Assembly (NCBI GenBank): GCA_934278995.1
Contig: CAKQWM010000006.1
Location: forward strand, 1 to 64,000
From: an uncultured Clostridia bacterium
GTDB taxonomy: Bacteria; Bacillota; Clostridia; Christensenellales; Borkfalkiaceae
Reading direction: 5' to 3'
DNA length: 64,000 nucleotides
The position numbers were made by a program, and so were the translations under genes. Below are positions 40,896 to 50,857 of the stretch, piece after piece (positions within the stretch are counted from its first letter, which is position 1; each line of letters opens with the position of its first letter). The notes under the pieces were generated by a model. The model was not told the origin of the DNA. It searched no databases and saw only the letters and a list, made by a program, of their open reading frames with translations.

Positions 40896-40965
40896 TCGTT
40901 TAATGCGAACGCAATACGTTTTACGCGAAAGTAATTTGTTTTACGCAAACGCAATTAGGTTTAAT
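40876..40965 (+). repeat. Imperfect 20-bp direct repeats in the leader
   Basis: GCAAACGCAATT, GCGAACGCAATA, GCGAAAGTAATT and GCAAACGCAATT begin at 40876, 40905, 40925 and 40945. The last three are exactly 20 bp apart and the intervals hold CGTTTTAC or TGTTTTAC. The pattern could be tandem regulator sites. Confidence 0.55.
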
Positions 40966-41048
40966 CGATTTATATTACTGTAAATATATAAAACGGGTAA
41001 AATAGGGCATCGCCCTAAATAATAATGAACGATTATCAGGAGGAAAAT

Positions 41049-42335
41049 ATGAAAAAATCGTTTTTAGCAATTTTACTGGCACTCACGCTTTGCTTCAGCC
41101 TTGCTTTTGCTGTTGCTTGCAAACCTAAAACTCCCGATCCCGGACCCGGTCCTCAACCCGGCCCGACAGGTGAAGTTCCCACTGAGGAAGGCAAAGTTAC
41201 CTATTACTTCGAATTAGCAGAAGAATCGGTAGAACAAGCCGCTTACGCTTCTTACTGGATCGTGGGCGACTTCAGCGAATGGAAAGAAAAACCCGATGAC
41301 GGCGCTCTTGAAGCGAAGAACGTCGAAGGCACGAGGCTTTATTACGTATTCGGCAACGCTCCTACTAAAAATGAAGACGGTACTTTCGCCAGCGGTTTTA
41401 AAGTAACCCTCGGCTATAACGATCAAAGCACTCTTCCTAAAAGCATGCAGGGTGTCAACTGGTCCTATCAGTCCAAGGAATGTCCCGCGGGCGTTGATAA
41501 CCAAAAAATGCCTTACAACGAAGGCGATAAGAAAGTTAACCTCGGTAAACAAACCTTCGAAACCCAATTACCCGCTCCTAAGAGAATCAACACCGCTTTA
41601 ACCGTTGAGTTTAAAGACGCGCTTCCCGAAGGTTACAAAGTTGCTATCGTAGGCGGCTTCAACGACTGGGATGCCACTAAAGCGTTCGCAACCGTATCCG
41701 CAGACAGAAAATCGGCTACTTTGGAACTTAAAGAAGTTCTCGTAATGGGTTACGAATACAAGATTAAAGTTTTCGAAAACTATGAAGAAGGCAAGTTCTG
41801 GAACGAAGACCTCGAAGACGGAACTCAACGTCCTTACGGTATCGAAATTGCGGGCTACAAAGGCGCAAACCTCAAAGTCGAACTCAAACTCGCTCACGAA
41901 AACGACGAATGTATACTTAACAACTCCTTCCCCAAAATCGGTTATAAAATCGACCTTGCGGACGCGGTTGAAAACAGAATCGCCGTTGCCAATCAGGTAA
42001 GCACTTTAAAGGTTACCTTTGCCGCTCCCGTTGCAAGAGAGTACGTTTTAATAAAAGGCTCTTTCGACGGTTGGGCAAGTTTCCACGTAATGACCGCTAA
42101 CGAAGCGAAAACCAAATATACGATCGATTTTGCCGTAGCCGCAGGCGAATACGAATTCATTATCTGCTTGTGCGACACGGAAGACAACGCCGGCGATCAA
42201 TACGACCAGAAGGTTGCGGGTACCGGTGAACAAGGCGCCGAAGCCGACGCAACTGTTACGATCGTTGACGGAATGACTTCTTACGACTTATTCGCCAATC
42301 CCGTCGTTATTACCGAAGCTACCCCTGCGGCATAA
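41049..42335 (+). CDS. Starch-binding-type lipoprotein with three CBM-like modules
   Basis: A 428-residue lipoprotein with Cys24 (AVAC) and a Pro/Gly linker. Three beta-sandwich modules resemble CBM20/CBM48-type carbohydrate-binding domains: YWIVGDFSEW near 60, VAIVGGFNDWDATKAF near 210 and VLIKGSFDGWASF near 335, each followed by a strand pair such as GYEYKIKVF. It has no catalytic domain. It probably holds alpha-glucan at the cell surface for the amylase and binding protein encoded downstream. The start follows AGGAGG; an in-frame ATG 24 nt earlier lacks a signal. It is the first gene of the alpha-glucan locus. Confidence 0.8.
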   Translation: MKKSFLAILLALTLCFSLAFAVACKPKTPDPGPGPQPGPTGEVPTEEGKVTYYFELAEESVEQAAYASYWIVGDFSEWKEKPDDGALEAKNVEGTRLYYVFGNAPTKNEDGTFASGFKVTLGYNDQSTLPKSMQGVNWSYQSKECPAGVDNQKMPYNEGDKKVNLGKQTFETQLPAPKRINTALTVEFKDALPEGYKVAIVGGFNDWDATKAFATVSADRKSATLELKEVLVMGYEYKIKVFENYEEGKFWNEDLEDGTQRPYGIEIAGYKGANLKVELKLAHENDECILNNSFPKIGYKIDLADAVENRIAVANQVSTLKVTFAAPVAREYVLIKGSFDGWASFHVMTANEAKTKYTIDFAVAAGEYEFIICLCDTEDNAGDQYDQKVAGTGEQGAEADATVTIVDGMTSYDLFANPVVITEATPAA

Positions 42336-42398
42336 ATCGGTAACGACGTTACGTCAAATTTCAGATATAACGATAGAATATCGTTTAAATAAGTCAAT

Positions 42399-42430
42399 AA
42401 TGCCGTGGTGGCGACCGTCGCCACGGCATT
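42399..42430 (+). other. Intercistronic hairpin between CBM lipoprotein and binding protein
   Basis: AATGCCGTGG... pairs with ...CCACGGCATT, with a small bulge, and no T run follows. It fits an RNA-stability or partial-attenuation element. Confidence 0.6.
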
Positions 42431-42465
42431 ACTTGCAAAAAATCGATCGATATGGAGGATAATGT

Positions 42466-44016
42466 ATGAAAAAACTTTTAAGTCTTGTTTTGTGCTTCGT
42501 TTTGTCGGTTGCGTGCCTTTCGGTTCTGACTGCTTGCGGAAGCAAAGAAAAAACAATAATGCTCTGGGGTCCCGAAGAACATCGTGACCTCTATCTTAAA
42601 TGGGCGGAGGAATTCCGTTCGACTCACGAAGACGCTTTTAAAGGCTATAAATTCGAGTTTGCGGGAAGCGGCGACGCAGGCGCGTCCGCCGAAATGGGCA
42701 AGGATCCTCTTCAGGGTGCCGCTCTTTACTCTTTTGCAAACGATCAGTTAGCGGATTTATCCAACCTCGGCGCGCTCTCTCCCTTAGCGGAAGCGGACGT
42801 ACAATGGGTTAAGGAAAACAACCTTGAGGACGCGGTGGAGTCCACGAAAATAGGCGGACAGTATTCGGCTTATCCCTTCCAGGCGGATAACGGTTACTAT
42901 ATGTACTATAACAGGGACGCTTTTAAAGGCACCTCCGCTTGGGACAACGCTACCGACAAATTGAGAGAAGACGTTACCTTCCGCGATCTTTACGCGGCTT
43001 TGGACAAAAGAGGCGAAGGCGACGCGGTTTATAAAGACAAAAACGGCAACGACATAAAACTTAACTGGTCCAACGGTATGATTTGTATGCCTATGGCAAG
43101 CGCCTGGTACGTTTCGGGTATATTCTTCTCGGTCGGCGGCGACTACGAAGTCAGATACAACGCCGAAGGTAAACAGGAAAGCGCTACCTGTACGTTTACT
43201 TACGTTCAGCCCGAAGGCACGCAATATCTTAAAGACGCAGACTTTTCAATCGGCCTCAACGCCTTAGAATGTCTGAAAAACATCTTTTTGAATACGGACG
43301 GAAGCGTCAACAAACATTACTTGTTTGCCGACGAAAGTTATAACGATAAATATTCGTTATACATAAACACCGCTAACGAAGACGCCGTTAAAACTCCTCT
43401 TGCCGCAATGCTTTGCGGTACCTGGAAAGACGCCGAAGTCAGAAAGGCTTGGGGCGACAACTACGACGCAACGGTTCTTCCCATGCTCGAAGGCACCGAC
43501 GGTAAATACGCTTACAAAAACTTCCGCGGATACAAACACATGGGCGTTAACCCCTTGTGCGAATTCGTAAGAGACAAAGCAGAAAACATCGTTGTTCTGC
43601 ACGAAATGGCAAAATACTTTACGAATAAAGAAGCGCAACTCGAACGTTACAAAAAGAACGGCTCCGGTCCTTCCAACAAGGAAGCGGTAAACGATCCTAC
43701 CATCAAAGCGGATAAAGCCCTCGTCGCGTTACAGAAACAATACGACAGAGTATGCGTATATCCCGAAACCACTACCATGAAGGACAAAGACGGTAATTCT
43801 CTTGCAGGCAAGCCCGTAGGAACTCCTTCGCACGAAGGTTACGGCAAAGGCTTCCGCGTACAGGACAGCGTTCCTCAGAACTACTGGACTCCTCTTACAG
43901 ACTTCGGTCAGAACGTCTGGAACGAATATTCCGAGAAAAAGTTTAACGCTTTCCACGAATCAAACATTAAGACTACTTTGGCGGAATTACAACGTCAGAT
44001 CGAAAAATCCGCTTAA
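42466..44016 (+). CDS. Maltodextrin-type ABC transporter binding lipoprotein (MalE-like)
   Basis: A 516-residue solute-binding lipoprotein with Cys24 (LTAC). The N-lobe begins IMLWGPEEHRDLYLKWAEEF, and the KDPLQGAALYSFANDQLADL and YPFQADNGYYMYYN segments are typical of maltose/maltodextrin-binding proteins. It is longer than E. coli MalE. It is followed by MalF- and MalG-like permeases and surrounded by alpha-glucan hydrolases, so maltodextrins are the likely ligand. GGAGG precedes the ATG. Confidence 0.9.
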   Translation: MKKLLSLVLCFVLSVACLSVLTACGSKEKTIMLWGPEEHRDLYLKWAEEFRSTHEDAFKGYKFEFAGSGDAGASAEMGKDPLQGAALYSFANDQLADLSNLGALSPLAEADVQWVKENNLEDAVESTKIGGQYSAYPFQADNGYYMYYNRDAFKGTSAWDNATDKLREDVTFRDLYAALDKRGEGDAVYKDKNGNDIKLNWSNGMICMPMASAWYVSGIFFSVGGDYEVRYNAEGKQESATCTFTYVQPEGTQYLKDADFSIGLNALECLKNIFLNTDGSVNKHYLFADESYNDKYSLYINTANEDAVKTPLAAMLCGTWKDAEVRKAWGDNYDATVLPMLEGTDGKYAYKNFRGYKHMGVNPLCEFVRDKAENIVVLHEMAKYFTNKEAQLERYKKNGSGPSNKEAVNDPTIKADKALVALQKQYDRVCVYPETTTMKDKDGNSLAGKPVGTPSHEGYGKGFRVQDSVPQNYWTPLTDFGQNVWNEYSEKKFNAFHESNIKTTLAELQRQIEKSA

Positions 44017-44049
44017 TATAAAGCGAAAGTAAATTTTAAACGGTTTTTT

Positions 44050-44086
44050 ACTCGCCCTCTTCCTTACGTGGGAGAGGGCGAGTTTT
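44050..44086 (+). terminator. Attenuator-like hairpin between binding protein and permease genes
   Basis: ACTCGCCCTCT pairs with AGAGGGCGAGT and four T follow. This position often sets a higher level of binding protein than permease. Confidence 0.65.
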
Positions 44087-44131
44087 CCAACCGGACGTTT
44101 TTGTAAATTACCTAATATAAAGGAGTAGCCC

Positions 44132-45673
44132 ATGAGAAAAATTTCAACGCTCGAATATTTATCGATGCCCAAATTTACCAGATTTTGGGTAAAATTCGGT
44201 CGTTTCTTTTTAAATATCCCGTCGGCTGTTCTGGCGTTTTTGAAAAAAATCCCCGTATTTTTTTGGGGGCTTTTACAAAAAGCGGGCAGATGGTTTTCGA
44301 CGTTTTTCGAAGCGCTTCGTTACGGCAATTATAAAACCAAACTTTCCGCCCTTATATGGGGTTTCGGCTGTTTTTGTTACGGTCAGATAGGAAGGGGGCT
44401 TTTACTTGTCTTATATGAGGCCGCTTTCGTTTGTTTTATGATATTTTTCGGCGCAAAGTATCTCGGTAAACTCAATACTTTGGGTACGGTAAAAATGACG
44501 ACCAACGCTTACGGTGTGCCTATCGGCGATTACGACAACTCTTTCTCGATTTTGTTGTATTCCATGTTGTCGATAGTGGTAATTATCTTTACGGTAATGG
44601 TTCTGATATCCTCGGTAAAACTCGGATATACAAATCAACTTAACCGTTCCGTCGCAAAAAGACTTGCGACCGCGCGCGACGATATGTCGCAACTTCTCAA
44701 CAAAAAATTTCATCTTACCATTTTAGCCTTCCCCAGTTTAACCCTCGTGGTTTTTACGGTGGTGCCGCTGATGTTCATGATACTCGTTGCGTTTACCGAC
44801 TTTTATCGTGACACTATGCCCCCTAAAAATCTCTTTACCTGGGTTGGCTTCGATAACTTTAAAGCGATGCTTTTCGGGGGCGACGCGCTCGGCTCGCAAG
44901 GGCAGGATATCGATAAATACACGCATACCTTCTGGTTTATACTTCGCTGGACGCTTATATGGGCGGTCATAGCGACTTTCTCCAACCTGTTTATAGGTAT
45001 GTTCGTCGCCATGCTCATAAACAAAAAGGGCATAAGGCTTAAAAAGTTATGGCGTACCTGCCTCGTCACCGTTATAGCGGTACCGCAGTTCATATCGCTT
45101 ATGCTCGTATCCAAAATGTTTATGACGGACGGCGGTATTATGAACTATCTGCTCGAATACGTCATGCATCTTCCCAAGGTAAGATGGCTTGACGGAACGA
45201 GGACGACCGCGCAGTTAATGATTATTTTAATCAACCTGTGGGTGGGCGTTCCGTACACCGTGTTAACCTGTACAGGCATTTTGCTGAACATTCCGTCCGA
45301 TCTTTACGAGGCGGCGAAAATCGACGGGGCAAACCCGTTCACGATGTTCGCAAAAATTACCTTCCCGTATATGATGTTCATTTTAGGACCGAGTACGCTT
45401 ACGGCGTTTACGGGCAATATCAACAACTTTAACATAATCTTCCTTCTGACGGGAGGAAGCGCAAAAACGAGCGAATATACTTCGGCGGGGCTTGTTTCGA
45501 GCGCGGGCGATCTGGACCTTCTGATTACCTGGCTGTATCGTATGACGGTAGATAAGTCTGCTTACAACTTAGCCTCGGTTATCGGTATTTTGCTGTTCAT
45601 CGTAATTGCTTTCTTCTCCCTTGTCGTATATTCCAGAATAGGATCTGTCAAAAACGAGGAGGATTTCCAATGA
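44132..45673 (+). CDS. Maltodextrin ABC transporter permease (MalF-like)
   Basis: A 513-residue permease. About 190 N-terminal residues, with a WGFGCFCYGQIGRGLLLVLY segment and two or three helices, precede the usual permease core of six helices. The EAA loop DLYEAAKIDGANPFTMFAKI lies near 390-410. This enlarged N-terminus is known from some clostridial MalF-type proteins. It overlaps the MalG-like gene by 4 nt, suggesting translational coupling. Confidence 0.92.
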   Translation: MRKISTLEYLSMPKFTRFWVKFGRFFLNIPSAVLAFLKKIPVFFWGLLQKAGRWFSTFFEALRYGNYKTKLSALIWGFGCFCYGQIGRGLLLVLYEAAFVCFMIFFGAKYLGKLNTLGTVKMTTNAYGVPIGDYDNSFSILLYSMLSIVVIIFTVMVLISSVKLGYTNQLNRSVAKRLATARDDMSQLLNKKFHLTILAFPSLTLVVFTVVPLMFMILVAFTDFYRDTMPPKNLFTWVGFDNFKAMLFGGDALGSQGQDIDKYTHTFWFILRWTLIWAVIATFSNLFIGMFVAMLINKKGIRLKKLWRTCLVTVIAVPQFISLMLVSKMFMTDGGIMNYLLEYVMHLPKVRWLDGTRTTAQLMIILINLWVGVPYTVLTCTGILLNIPSDLYEAAKIDGANPFTMFAKITFPYMMFILGPSTLTAFTGNINNFNIIFLLTGGSAKTSEYTSAGLVSSAGDLDLLITWLYRMTVDKSAYNLASVIGILLFIVIAFFSLVVYSRIGSVKNEEDFQ

Positions 45674-46548
45674 CGAACGGTTTAATAGGTAAAAAAATAA
45701 AAAACGGCGTGATAAATACCTTTTTATACGTTTTACTTATCGTTATTTCGATAGTATGGGTTTTTCCTTTCGTATATCTCGTTTTATCCGCGCTACGCGG
45801 TGAAAGCACCACGATAGTTCAGTATTTATTTCCAAAACAATGGACGTTCGATAATTTTATATGGCTGTTTACGGGTAAAGGTTCATACTTCGTCAACTGG
45901 TACGTGAACACTCTGATAATATCTTTAGTGGTATCCGTCGTAAACACGCTTATAACTTTATTGACGGCTTACGCGCTTTCCCGTATGCGTTTCAAAGGCA
46001 GAAAAGCCCTTATGAAGTTTATGCTTATCCTCGGCATGTTCCCCGGATTTTTAAGCATGATTTGCATTTATTATCTGCTTAATACTTTAGGGCTTGTAGC
46101 AAGTTCGACTTCCATATTCGGGCTTATGCTCGTTTATACTTCGGGTTCGATGATGGGCTATATGGTTGCGAAAGGCTTTTTCGATACCATACCCAAGTCT
46201 TTGGACGAGGCAGCAATGATAGACGGCGCAAGTCGCGGTAAAATTTTCTGGTCGATAACGCTTCCTTTAAGTAAGCCGATAATTATCCAGACTCTTTTAG
46301 GCGCTTTCGTCGGTCCGTGGGGCGACTTTATGATGGCAAGTTACATAGTAGGCGGCAGTAAAGGTCCGCAGTATCAGACGGTTGCGGTAGGTCTGCAAAG
46401 TTGGATTTCGAATCAGGCAATGTATTCGTTGCACTTTACACACTTCTGCGCGGGCGGCGTCGTCGTTTCGATAATACCCATCATATTGTTCTTTTTGATG
46501 CAACGCTTCTACGTAGAAGGCGTAACCGGCGGTTCGGTAAAGGGATAA
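45670..46548 (+). CDS. Maltodextrin ABC transporter permease (MalG-like)
   Basis: A 292-residue permease with about six helices, an EAA loop SLDEAAMIDGASRGKIFWSI (near 180-200) and the family C-terminus EGVTGGSVKG. It forms the membrane channel with the MalF-like protein. The start codon lies inside the malF-like stop (ATGA overlap). Confidence 0.93.
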   Translation: MTNGLIGKKIKNGVINTFLYVLLIVISIVWVFPFVYLVLSALRGESTTIVQYLFPKQWTFDNFIWLFTGKGSYFVNWYVNTLIISLVVSVVNTLITLLTAYALSRMRFKGRKALMKFMLILGMFPGFLSMICIYYLLNTLGLVASSTSIFGLMLVYTSGSMMGYMVAKGFFDTIPKSLDEAAMIDGASRGKIFWSITLPLSKPIIIQTLLGAFVGPWGDFMMASYIVGGSKGPQYQTVAVGLQSWISNQAMYSLHFTHFCAGGVVVSIIPIILFFLMQRFYVEGVTGGSVKG

Positions 46549-46552
46549 GATT

Positions 46553-48166
46553 ATGAAAAAGTTTAAAATTTTATCGGTTTTATTGACGATTTGTCTTTTA
46601 TTCGTATCGCTTACGGCGTGCGCGGAAAAAGGCGATATCGTCCCTTCGGTACAAAAAACGACCGACAAATACCGCACGTATTACGAAATTTTTCCGTATA
46701 GTTTTGCCGACAGTAACGGCGACGGTACGGGGGATTTACAAGGTATCATAGATAAACTCGACTATATTGACGGTCTTAATTACGACGGATTGTGGCTTAC
46801 CCCCGTCCATCAATCTACTACTTACCATAAATACGACGTTATCGATTATTGCTCCATCGACAGGGTTTTCGGGACTCTTGCCGATTACGACGATCTCGTA
46901 AAAGCCTGCCACGACAGGGGCATGACCGTTCTTCTCGACCTGGTATTTAACCATACTTCGTCAAAACACGAATGGTTCGAGCGTTGTATTTCGGCGCACA
47001 GCATAAACCTTACTACCAACAAGTACTATAACTATTACAACGTAAAACCGGTTTCCTATCCCGTACCTTCGGGCTGGACGGTTCACCCGCAGGAAACTTC
47101 TTTGATGTACGAATGTAAATTCTGGTCGGAAATGCCCGATCTCAATTTACAAAACGTTCTGGACGAACCCGACGGATATTTAGCGACCGATTTAAAGAAC
47201 GTAATGAAGTTCTGGCTGGTCGATCATAAAGTTGACGGTTTCAGACTCGATGCGGTAAGCGAATATTTCGATCAGAATCACAATCTTAACAAGAGATTTT
47301 TAAAATGGCTTAACGATACGGCAAAAGAACTCAAACCCGATTGTTACATAGTGGGCGAAGGTACCTGGGGCAACCCCGGAGCCAACCAGACGTACTACGA
47401 ATCGGGCATAGACGGAGTTTTTGCTTTCCAGAACGGCTATACGGCAAACGGCAATTTATCTTACGCGGTAAGACTCGAAAAAGCAGGATATCTCAGCCTT
47501 ATCGATACCGACACCGCTAAATCGTCCGCGCCGGGGATTCCCGCAAACTTCATTGCAAACCACGACACGGGGCGCGCCTACGGCATATCTTTGGCAGGAG
47601 CAAATCCCGAAAACCTCAAAGAAATTCACGGGCTTTTAGCCATGACTTACGGCGTTACGTTCTCGTATTACGGCGACGAAGCGGGTATGACCGTTCTTGC
47701 CCAGAAAGGTTCAAAAGACAGTTATAAGGACGAAGATAAGCGTCAACCCATGCCTTGGGGCGACAAGTATCAATGTAAACCCGTTGCGGGTTCCACAAAG
47801 GGAGAGGACAGCGAAAAATATCTTTACGGAAAAGTGAGCGATCAGTTAAAGGACGCAAATTCGCTCCCTAACTACGTTAAAAGAGCCAACGCCATAAGAA
47901 GGGCTTTCCCGCAGATAGCGAGAAACGTTGCCGAACAGATTTACGTTAACCGCAACCGCGATTTGTGCGTAGTTAAAAAAGGTAGCGGTAAGGACGCCGT
48001 TTATATCGTGTGGAACGCATCGAAAACGCTTACCCAAACTTACGACGCGTCAAGCCTCGGCAAGGTAAAATTATCGGCGACTTTATCGGCAGACGTATCG
48101 AAAATTCCTTCGATACAAGGTTCCGTGCTTACCCTGCCGCCGGCGACGTTTGCAGTACTTCAATAA
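46553..48166 (+). CDS. Secreted GH13 alpha-amylase lipoprotein
   Basis: A 537-residue lipoprotein with Cys23 (LTAC). The GH13 barrel shows all catalytic residues: DGFRLDAV with nucleophile Asp233, IVGEGTW with acid/base Glu269 and ANHDTGR with Asp338. Other blocks are YEIFPYSFADSNGDGTGD and LLDLVFNHTS. Membrane anchoring next to the maltodextrin importer implies that it trims glucans to importable oligosaccharides. It starts 5 nt after the malG-like stop, using a site in AAAGGGA. Confidence 0.92.
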   Translation: MKKFKILSVLLTICLLFVSLTACAEKGDIVPSVQKTTDKYRTYYEIFPYSFADSNGDGTGDLQGIIDKLDYIDGLNYDGLWLTPVHQSTTYHKYDVIDYCSIDRVFGTLADYDDLVKACHDRGMTVLLDLVFNHTSSKHEWFERCISAHSINLTTNKYYNYYNVKPVSYPVPSGWTVHPQETSLMYECKFWSEMPDLNLQNVLDEPDGYLATDLKNVMKFWLVDHKVDGFRLDAVSEYFDQNHNLNKRFLKWLNDTAKELKPDCYIVGEGTWGNPGANQTYYESGIDGVFAFQNGYTANGNLSYAVRLEKAGYLSLIDTDTAKSSAPGIPANFIANHDTGRAYGISLAGANPENLKEIHGLLAMTYGVTFSYYGDEAGMTVLAQKGSKDSYKDEDKRQPMPWGDKYQCKPVAGSTKGEDSEKYLYGKVSDQLKDANSLPNYVKRANAIRRAFPQIARNVAEQIYVNRNRDLCVVKKGSGKDAVYIVWNASKTLTQTYDASSLGKVKLSATLSADVSKIPSIQGSVLTLPPATFAVLQ

Positions 48167-48182
48167 CGATCAGGAGGGAAAT

Positions 48183-50801
48183 ATGTCAAACTTAAGTTTA
48201 AGACACTTATATAAGGTTTACCCCAACGGGGTAAAGGCAGTAAACGATTTCAATATGGAAATCGAAGACAGAGAATTTATAGTTTTCGTCGGTCCTTCGG
48301 GTTGCGGTAAATCAACTACCCTCCGTATGATTGCGGGGTTAGAGGAAATTACCGCCGGCGAATTATACATAGGCGATACTTTTTCCAACCACGTGGAACC
48401 TAAAGACAGGGATATCGCCATGGTTTTCCAGAACTACGCTTTATATCCGCACATGACGGTTTACGAAAATCTGGCGTTCGGGTTAAGGCTAAGACACGTT
48501 CCGCAAGCGGAAATTCATAAAAAAGTTTTGTGGGCGGCAAAAATACTTAAACTCGAAGAATACCTCGAACGTAAACCTAAGGCGCTTTCGGGCGGTCAAC
48601 GCCAACGCGTAAGTTTAGGAAGAGCCATTTTGCGTACCCCCAAGGTTTTCCTTCTCGACGAACCTTTATCCAACCTCGACGCCAAACTTCGTACCGAAAT
48701 GCGCGCCGAGATAGCGAAACTTCATCAGGAAATAGCAACTACCTTCATTTACGTTACGCACGATCAGGTCGAAGCCATGACCATGGGTACGAGAATAGTC
48801 GTTATGTCCATGGGTTACGTCCAGCAAATCGACACGCCTCAAAATCTTTACAACTATCCCGAAAATAAATTCGTTGCGGGCTTTATAGGAACGCCTCAGA
48901 TGAATTTCTTCAAAGCGACCTTGCTCAGAAAAGACGATAAGGTGGAAGTTCGCTTCGAGGGCATAGAAAAACCTCTGACGATTCCTTACGAGCAAATGCT
49001 GAAAGTCCGCCCCGAATATCTTAACGGCGACAGGAAAGTCATAATAGGGCTTCGTTGCGAACATTTATCCGCCGACGAAAGCGTTATAGAAAAATCGGAT
49101 AACGTTCTTAAAATGAAAATTTCTCACTTTGAAGAACTCGGTAACGAAACGCTTATTTACGGCGACTTCAACCTCGACGTACACGGCTTAGGCGACAGCG
49201 ACACCGCCGTTATAGTAAAACAGTACGGCGGAACGCATACCTCTAAAATAGGGGACGTAATCGACGTTGCGGTCAATATGGAAAAAGCCCATTTCTTCGA
49301 CGGAAAAACCGAACAGACCATTGCTCCGCGTATTCCCAGAGAAAACGTTTTTGACGTAACGATAGAAGGCGATAAACTCAAATTATTAGGTCAGACGATA
49401 ACTCTGCCCGTCGCGGTTATGGAACAACTTTCTTCGGTTGTGTTTGAAAACAGACAAAACGTACTTATTCCCACCGACGCTTTGATAGAAGGCGGAAAAG
49501 ACTTTACTGCTACCGTCGTAAACGAAGAAGTTATCAATAAAACGATAGTTACCCATTTAAAATCGGGCGACAGAACCTTCTTTATGATATCCGACCGCAA
49601 ACACGCGCCGGGTGAAAAACTCGACCTCGGTATAGACTTTAAGAGTATTTCCGTCCTCGACGGACAAAAAGAAGTCGTAACCGCTCTTCCCGCATCCGAT
49701 ACTTTCGTAGGTTCGTATTTCGATCGTCTGAACGCGAAACGTTCGTCAAGACAACTTGTCAGACATTTTGAAACTCTTAAAAAACAAGAAATTTCCGATA
49801 TCGACAAAAAGATGAACCAAGAACTCGCGCATATAGTGATGACGGACGCTTTACTTAAAGAATTTAAAGCGGAATATCTTGCAAAACGCGTAAAAATTCA
49901 GGAAGATATGTCCTATTCGCTCGGACTCGACGGCGCTAAAAAAGAGGCTCGCAGAAAAATCAAACAAAAAGCCGACGCCGAACTCGTCGCGTTAAAGAAA
50001 GATTACGACGAAAAAGTGGCTTCCTTTAAAAAGGCTAAATCGGATTTTGCCTTATTACCCGAAGCCGAAAAGGCGGAAAGGCTGGAAAAAGAGAGAAAAA
50101 TACGCGAAGATTACGAAGCGCAAAAAACTTCCGTTGCGGCGCGTTACGACGAGATGATTAAAGTCGTAAACGACAATCTCGGAAAGGTCGAAGATACTCT
50201 TCTTCCCGTCGAAAAGCAAAAACAAGAGGAAACAAATCGGAAGATTACCGCTTGCAACGATAAGTACAAAGCGGAAAGAGAGGCTCTTATCCAAAAAGAG
50301 GACGCTTCTATAAGTGAAGCCGAACAAAAAGTCGCAGCCGCTTCCGGTGAAGAAAAAGACGTTGCTATCGTCGCGCTGAAAGACGCGAAACGCTCCAAAC
50401 TCGATAAAGTAAACGCGTTACTCGCTTCTCATAACGCCGAAATCGACGATATCTTATTCGAATCCAAAGTTTTCGCCGCGTATATCGACGGCAGAACCTT
50501 CATAACCGACCTCGATATCAATAAAAAGATAGTAAAAGGTCTCGGCGCGCAACTTTTCCTCAGTCATTACCGCTTCGAAGCGGCGCACGACGCGTACGAA
50601 ATAGAAGAAGGCGGTATCGAACTTACCGTAAAAGGCATGCTCGATTACGGTAAGGATAAATACGCCGTTTGCGAGGTTGACGGCAACGTAGTTTACGTTG
50701 AAACCACCCGCGATTATAAGGAAGGCGACGTTATTTCGGTTTCCATCGACGTAACCAAAGCAAAAATATTCGAAAACAAATTCGATATCAGATTATATTA
50801 A
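48183..50801 (+). CDS. MalK/MsmX-like ABC ATPase with a ~500-residue C-terminal extension
   Basis: An 872-residue ATPase; normal MalK/MsmX proteins have about 370. The nucleotide-binding domain is complete: Walker A GPSGCGKST (37-45), signature LSGGQ (135-139), Walker B VFLLDE (155-160) and H-loop His193. A TOBE-like regulatory region follows to about 375. The extra part has a second TOBE-like region (about 385-495), a Lys/Glu-rich helical stretch predicted as coiled coil (about 520-755) and a third TOBE-like beta module (805-872). It probably energises the MalEFG-like importer and perhaps the transporter at 33-36 kb. The ATG at 48183 follows GGAGGG; the longer frame upstream is not used. Confidence 0.9.
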   Translation: MSNLSLRHLYKVYPNGVKAVNDFNMEIEDREFIVFVGPSGCGKSTTLRMIAGLEEITAGELYIGDTFSNHVEPKDRDIAMVFQNYALYPHMTVYENLAFGLRLRHVPQAEIHKKVLWAAKILKLEEYLERKPKALSGGQRQRVSLGRAILRTPKVFLLDEPLSNLDAKLRTEMRAEIAKLHQEIATTFIYVTHDQVEAMTMGTRIVVMSMGYVQQIDTPQNLYNYPENKFVAGFIGTPQMNFFKATLLRKDDKVEVRFEGIEKPLTIPYEQMLKVRPEYLNGDRKVIIGLRCEHLSADESVIEKSDNVLKMKISHFEELGNETLIYGDFNLDVHGLGDSDTAVIVKQYGGTHTSKIGDVIDVAVNMEKAHFFDGKTEQTIAPRIPRENVFDVTIEGDKLKLLGQTITLPVAVMEQLSSVVFENRQNVLIPTDALIEGGKDFTATVVNEEVINKTIVTHLKSGDRTFFMISDRKHAPGEKLDLGIDFKSISVLDGQKEVVTALPASDTFVGSYFDRLNAKRSSRQLVRHFETLKKQEISDIDKKMNQELAHIVMTDALLKEFKAEYLAKRVKIQEDMSYSLGLDGAKKEARRKIKQKADAELVALKKDYDEKVASFKKAKSDFALLPEAEKAERLEKERKIREDYEAQKTSVAARYDEMIKVVNDNLGKVEDTLLPVEKQKQEETNRKITACNDKYKAEREALIQKEDASISEAEQKVAAASGEEKDVAIVALKDAKRSKLDKVNALLASHNAEIDDILFESKVFAAYIDGRTFITDLDINKKIVKGLGAQLFLSHYRFEAAHDAYEIEEGGIELTVKGMLDYGKDKYAVCEVDGNVVYVETTRDYKEGDVISVSIDVTKAKIFENKFDIRLY

Positions 50802-50857
50802 AATTTTCGTTACCGGAACGGCAATCTGCCGTTTCGGTAATCCGATAAGGAGGAACA

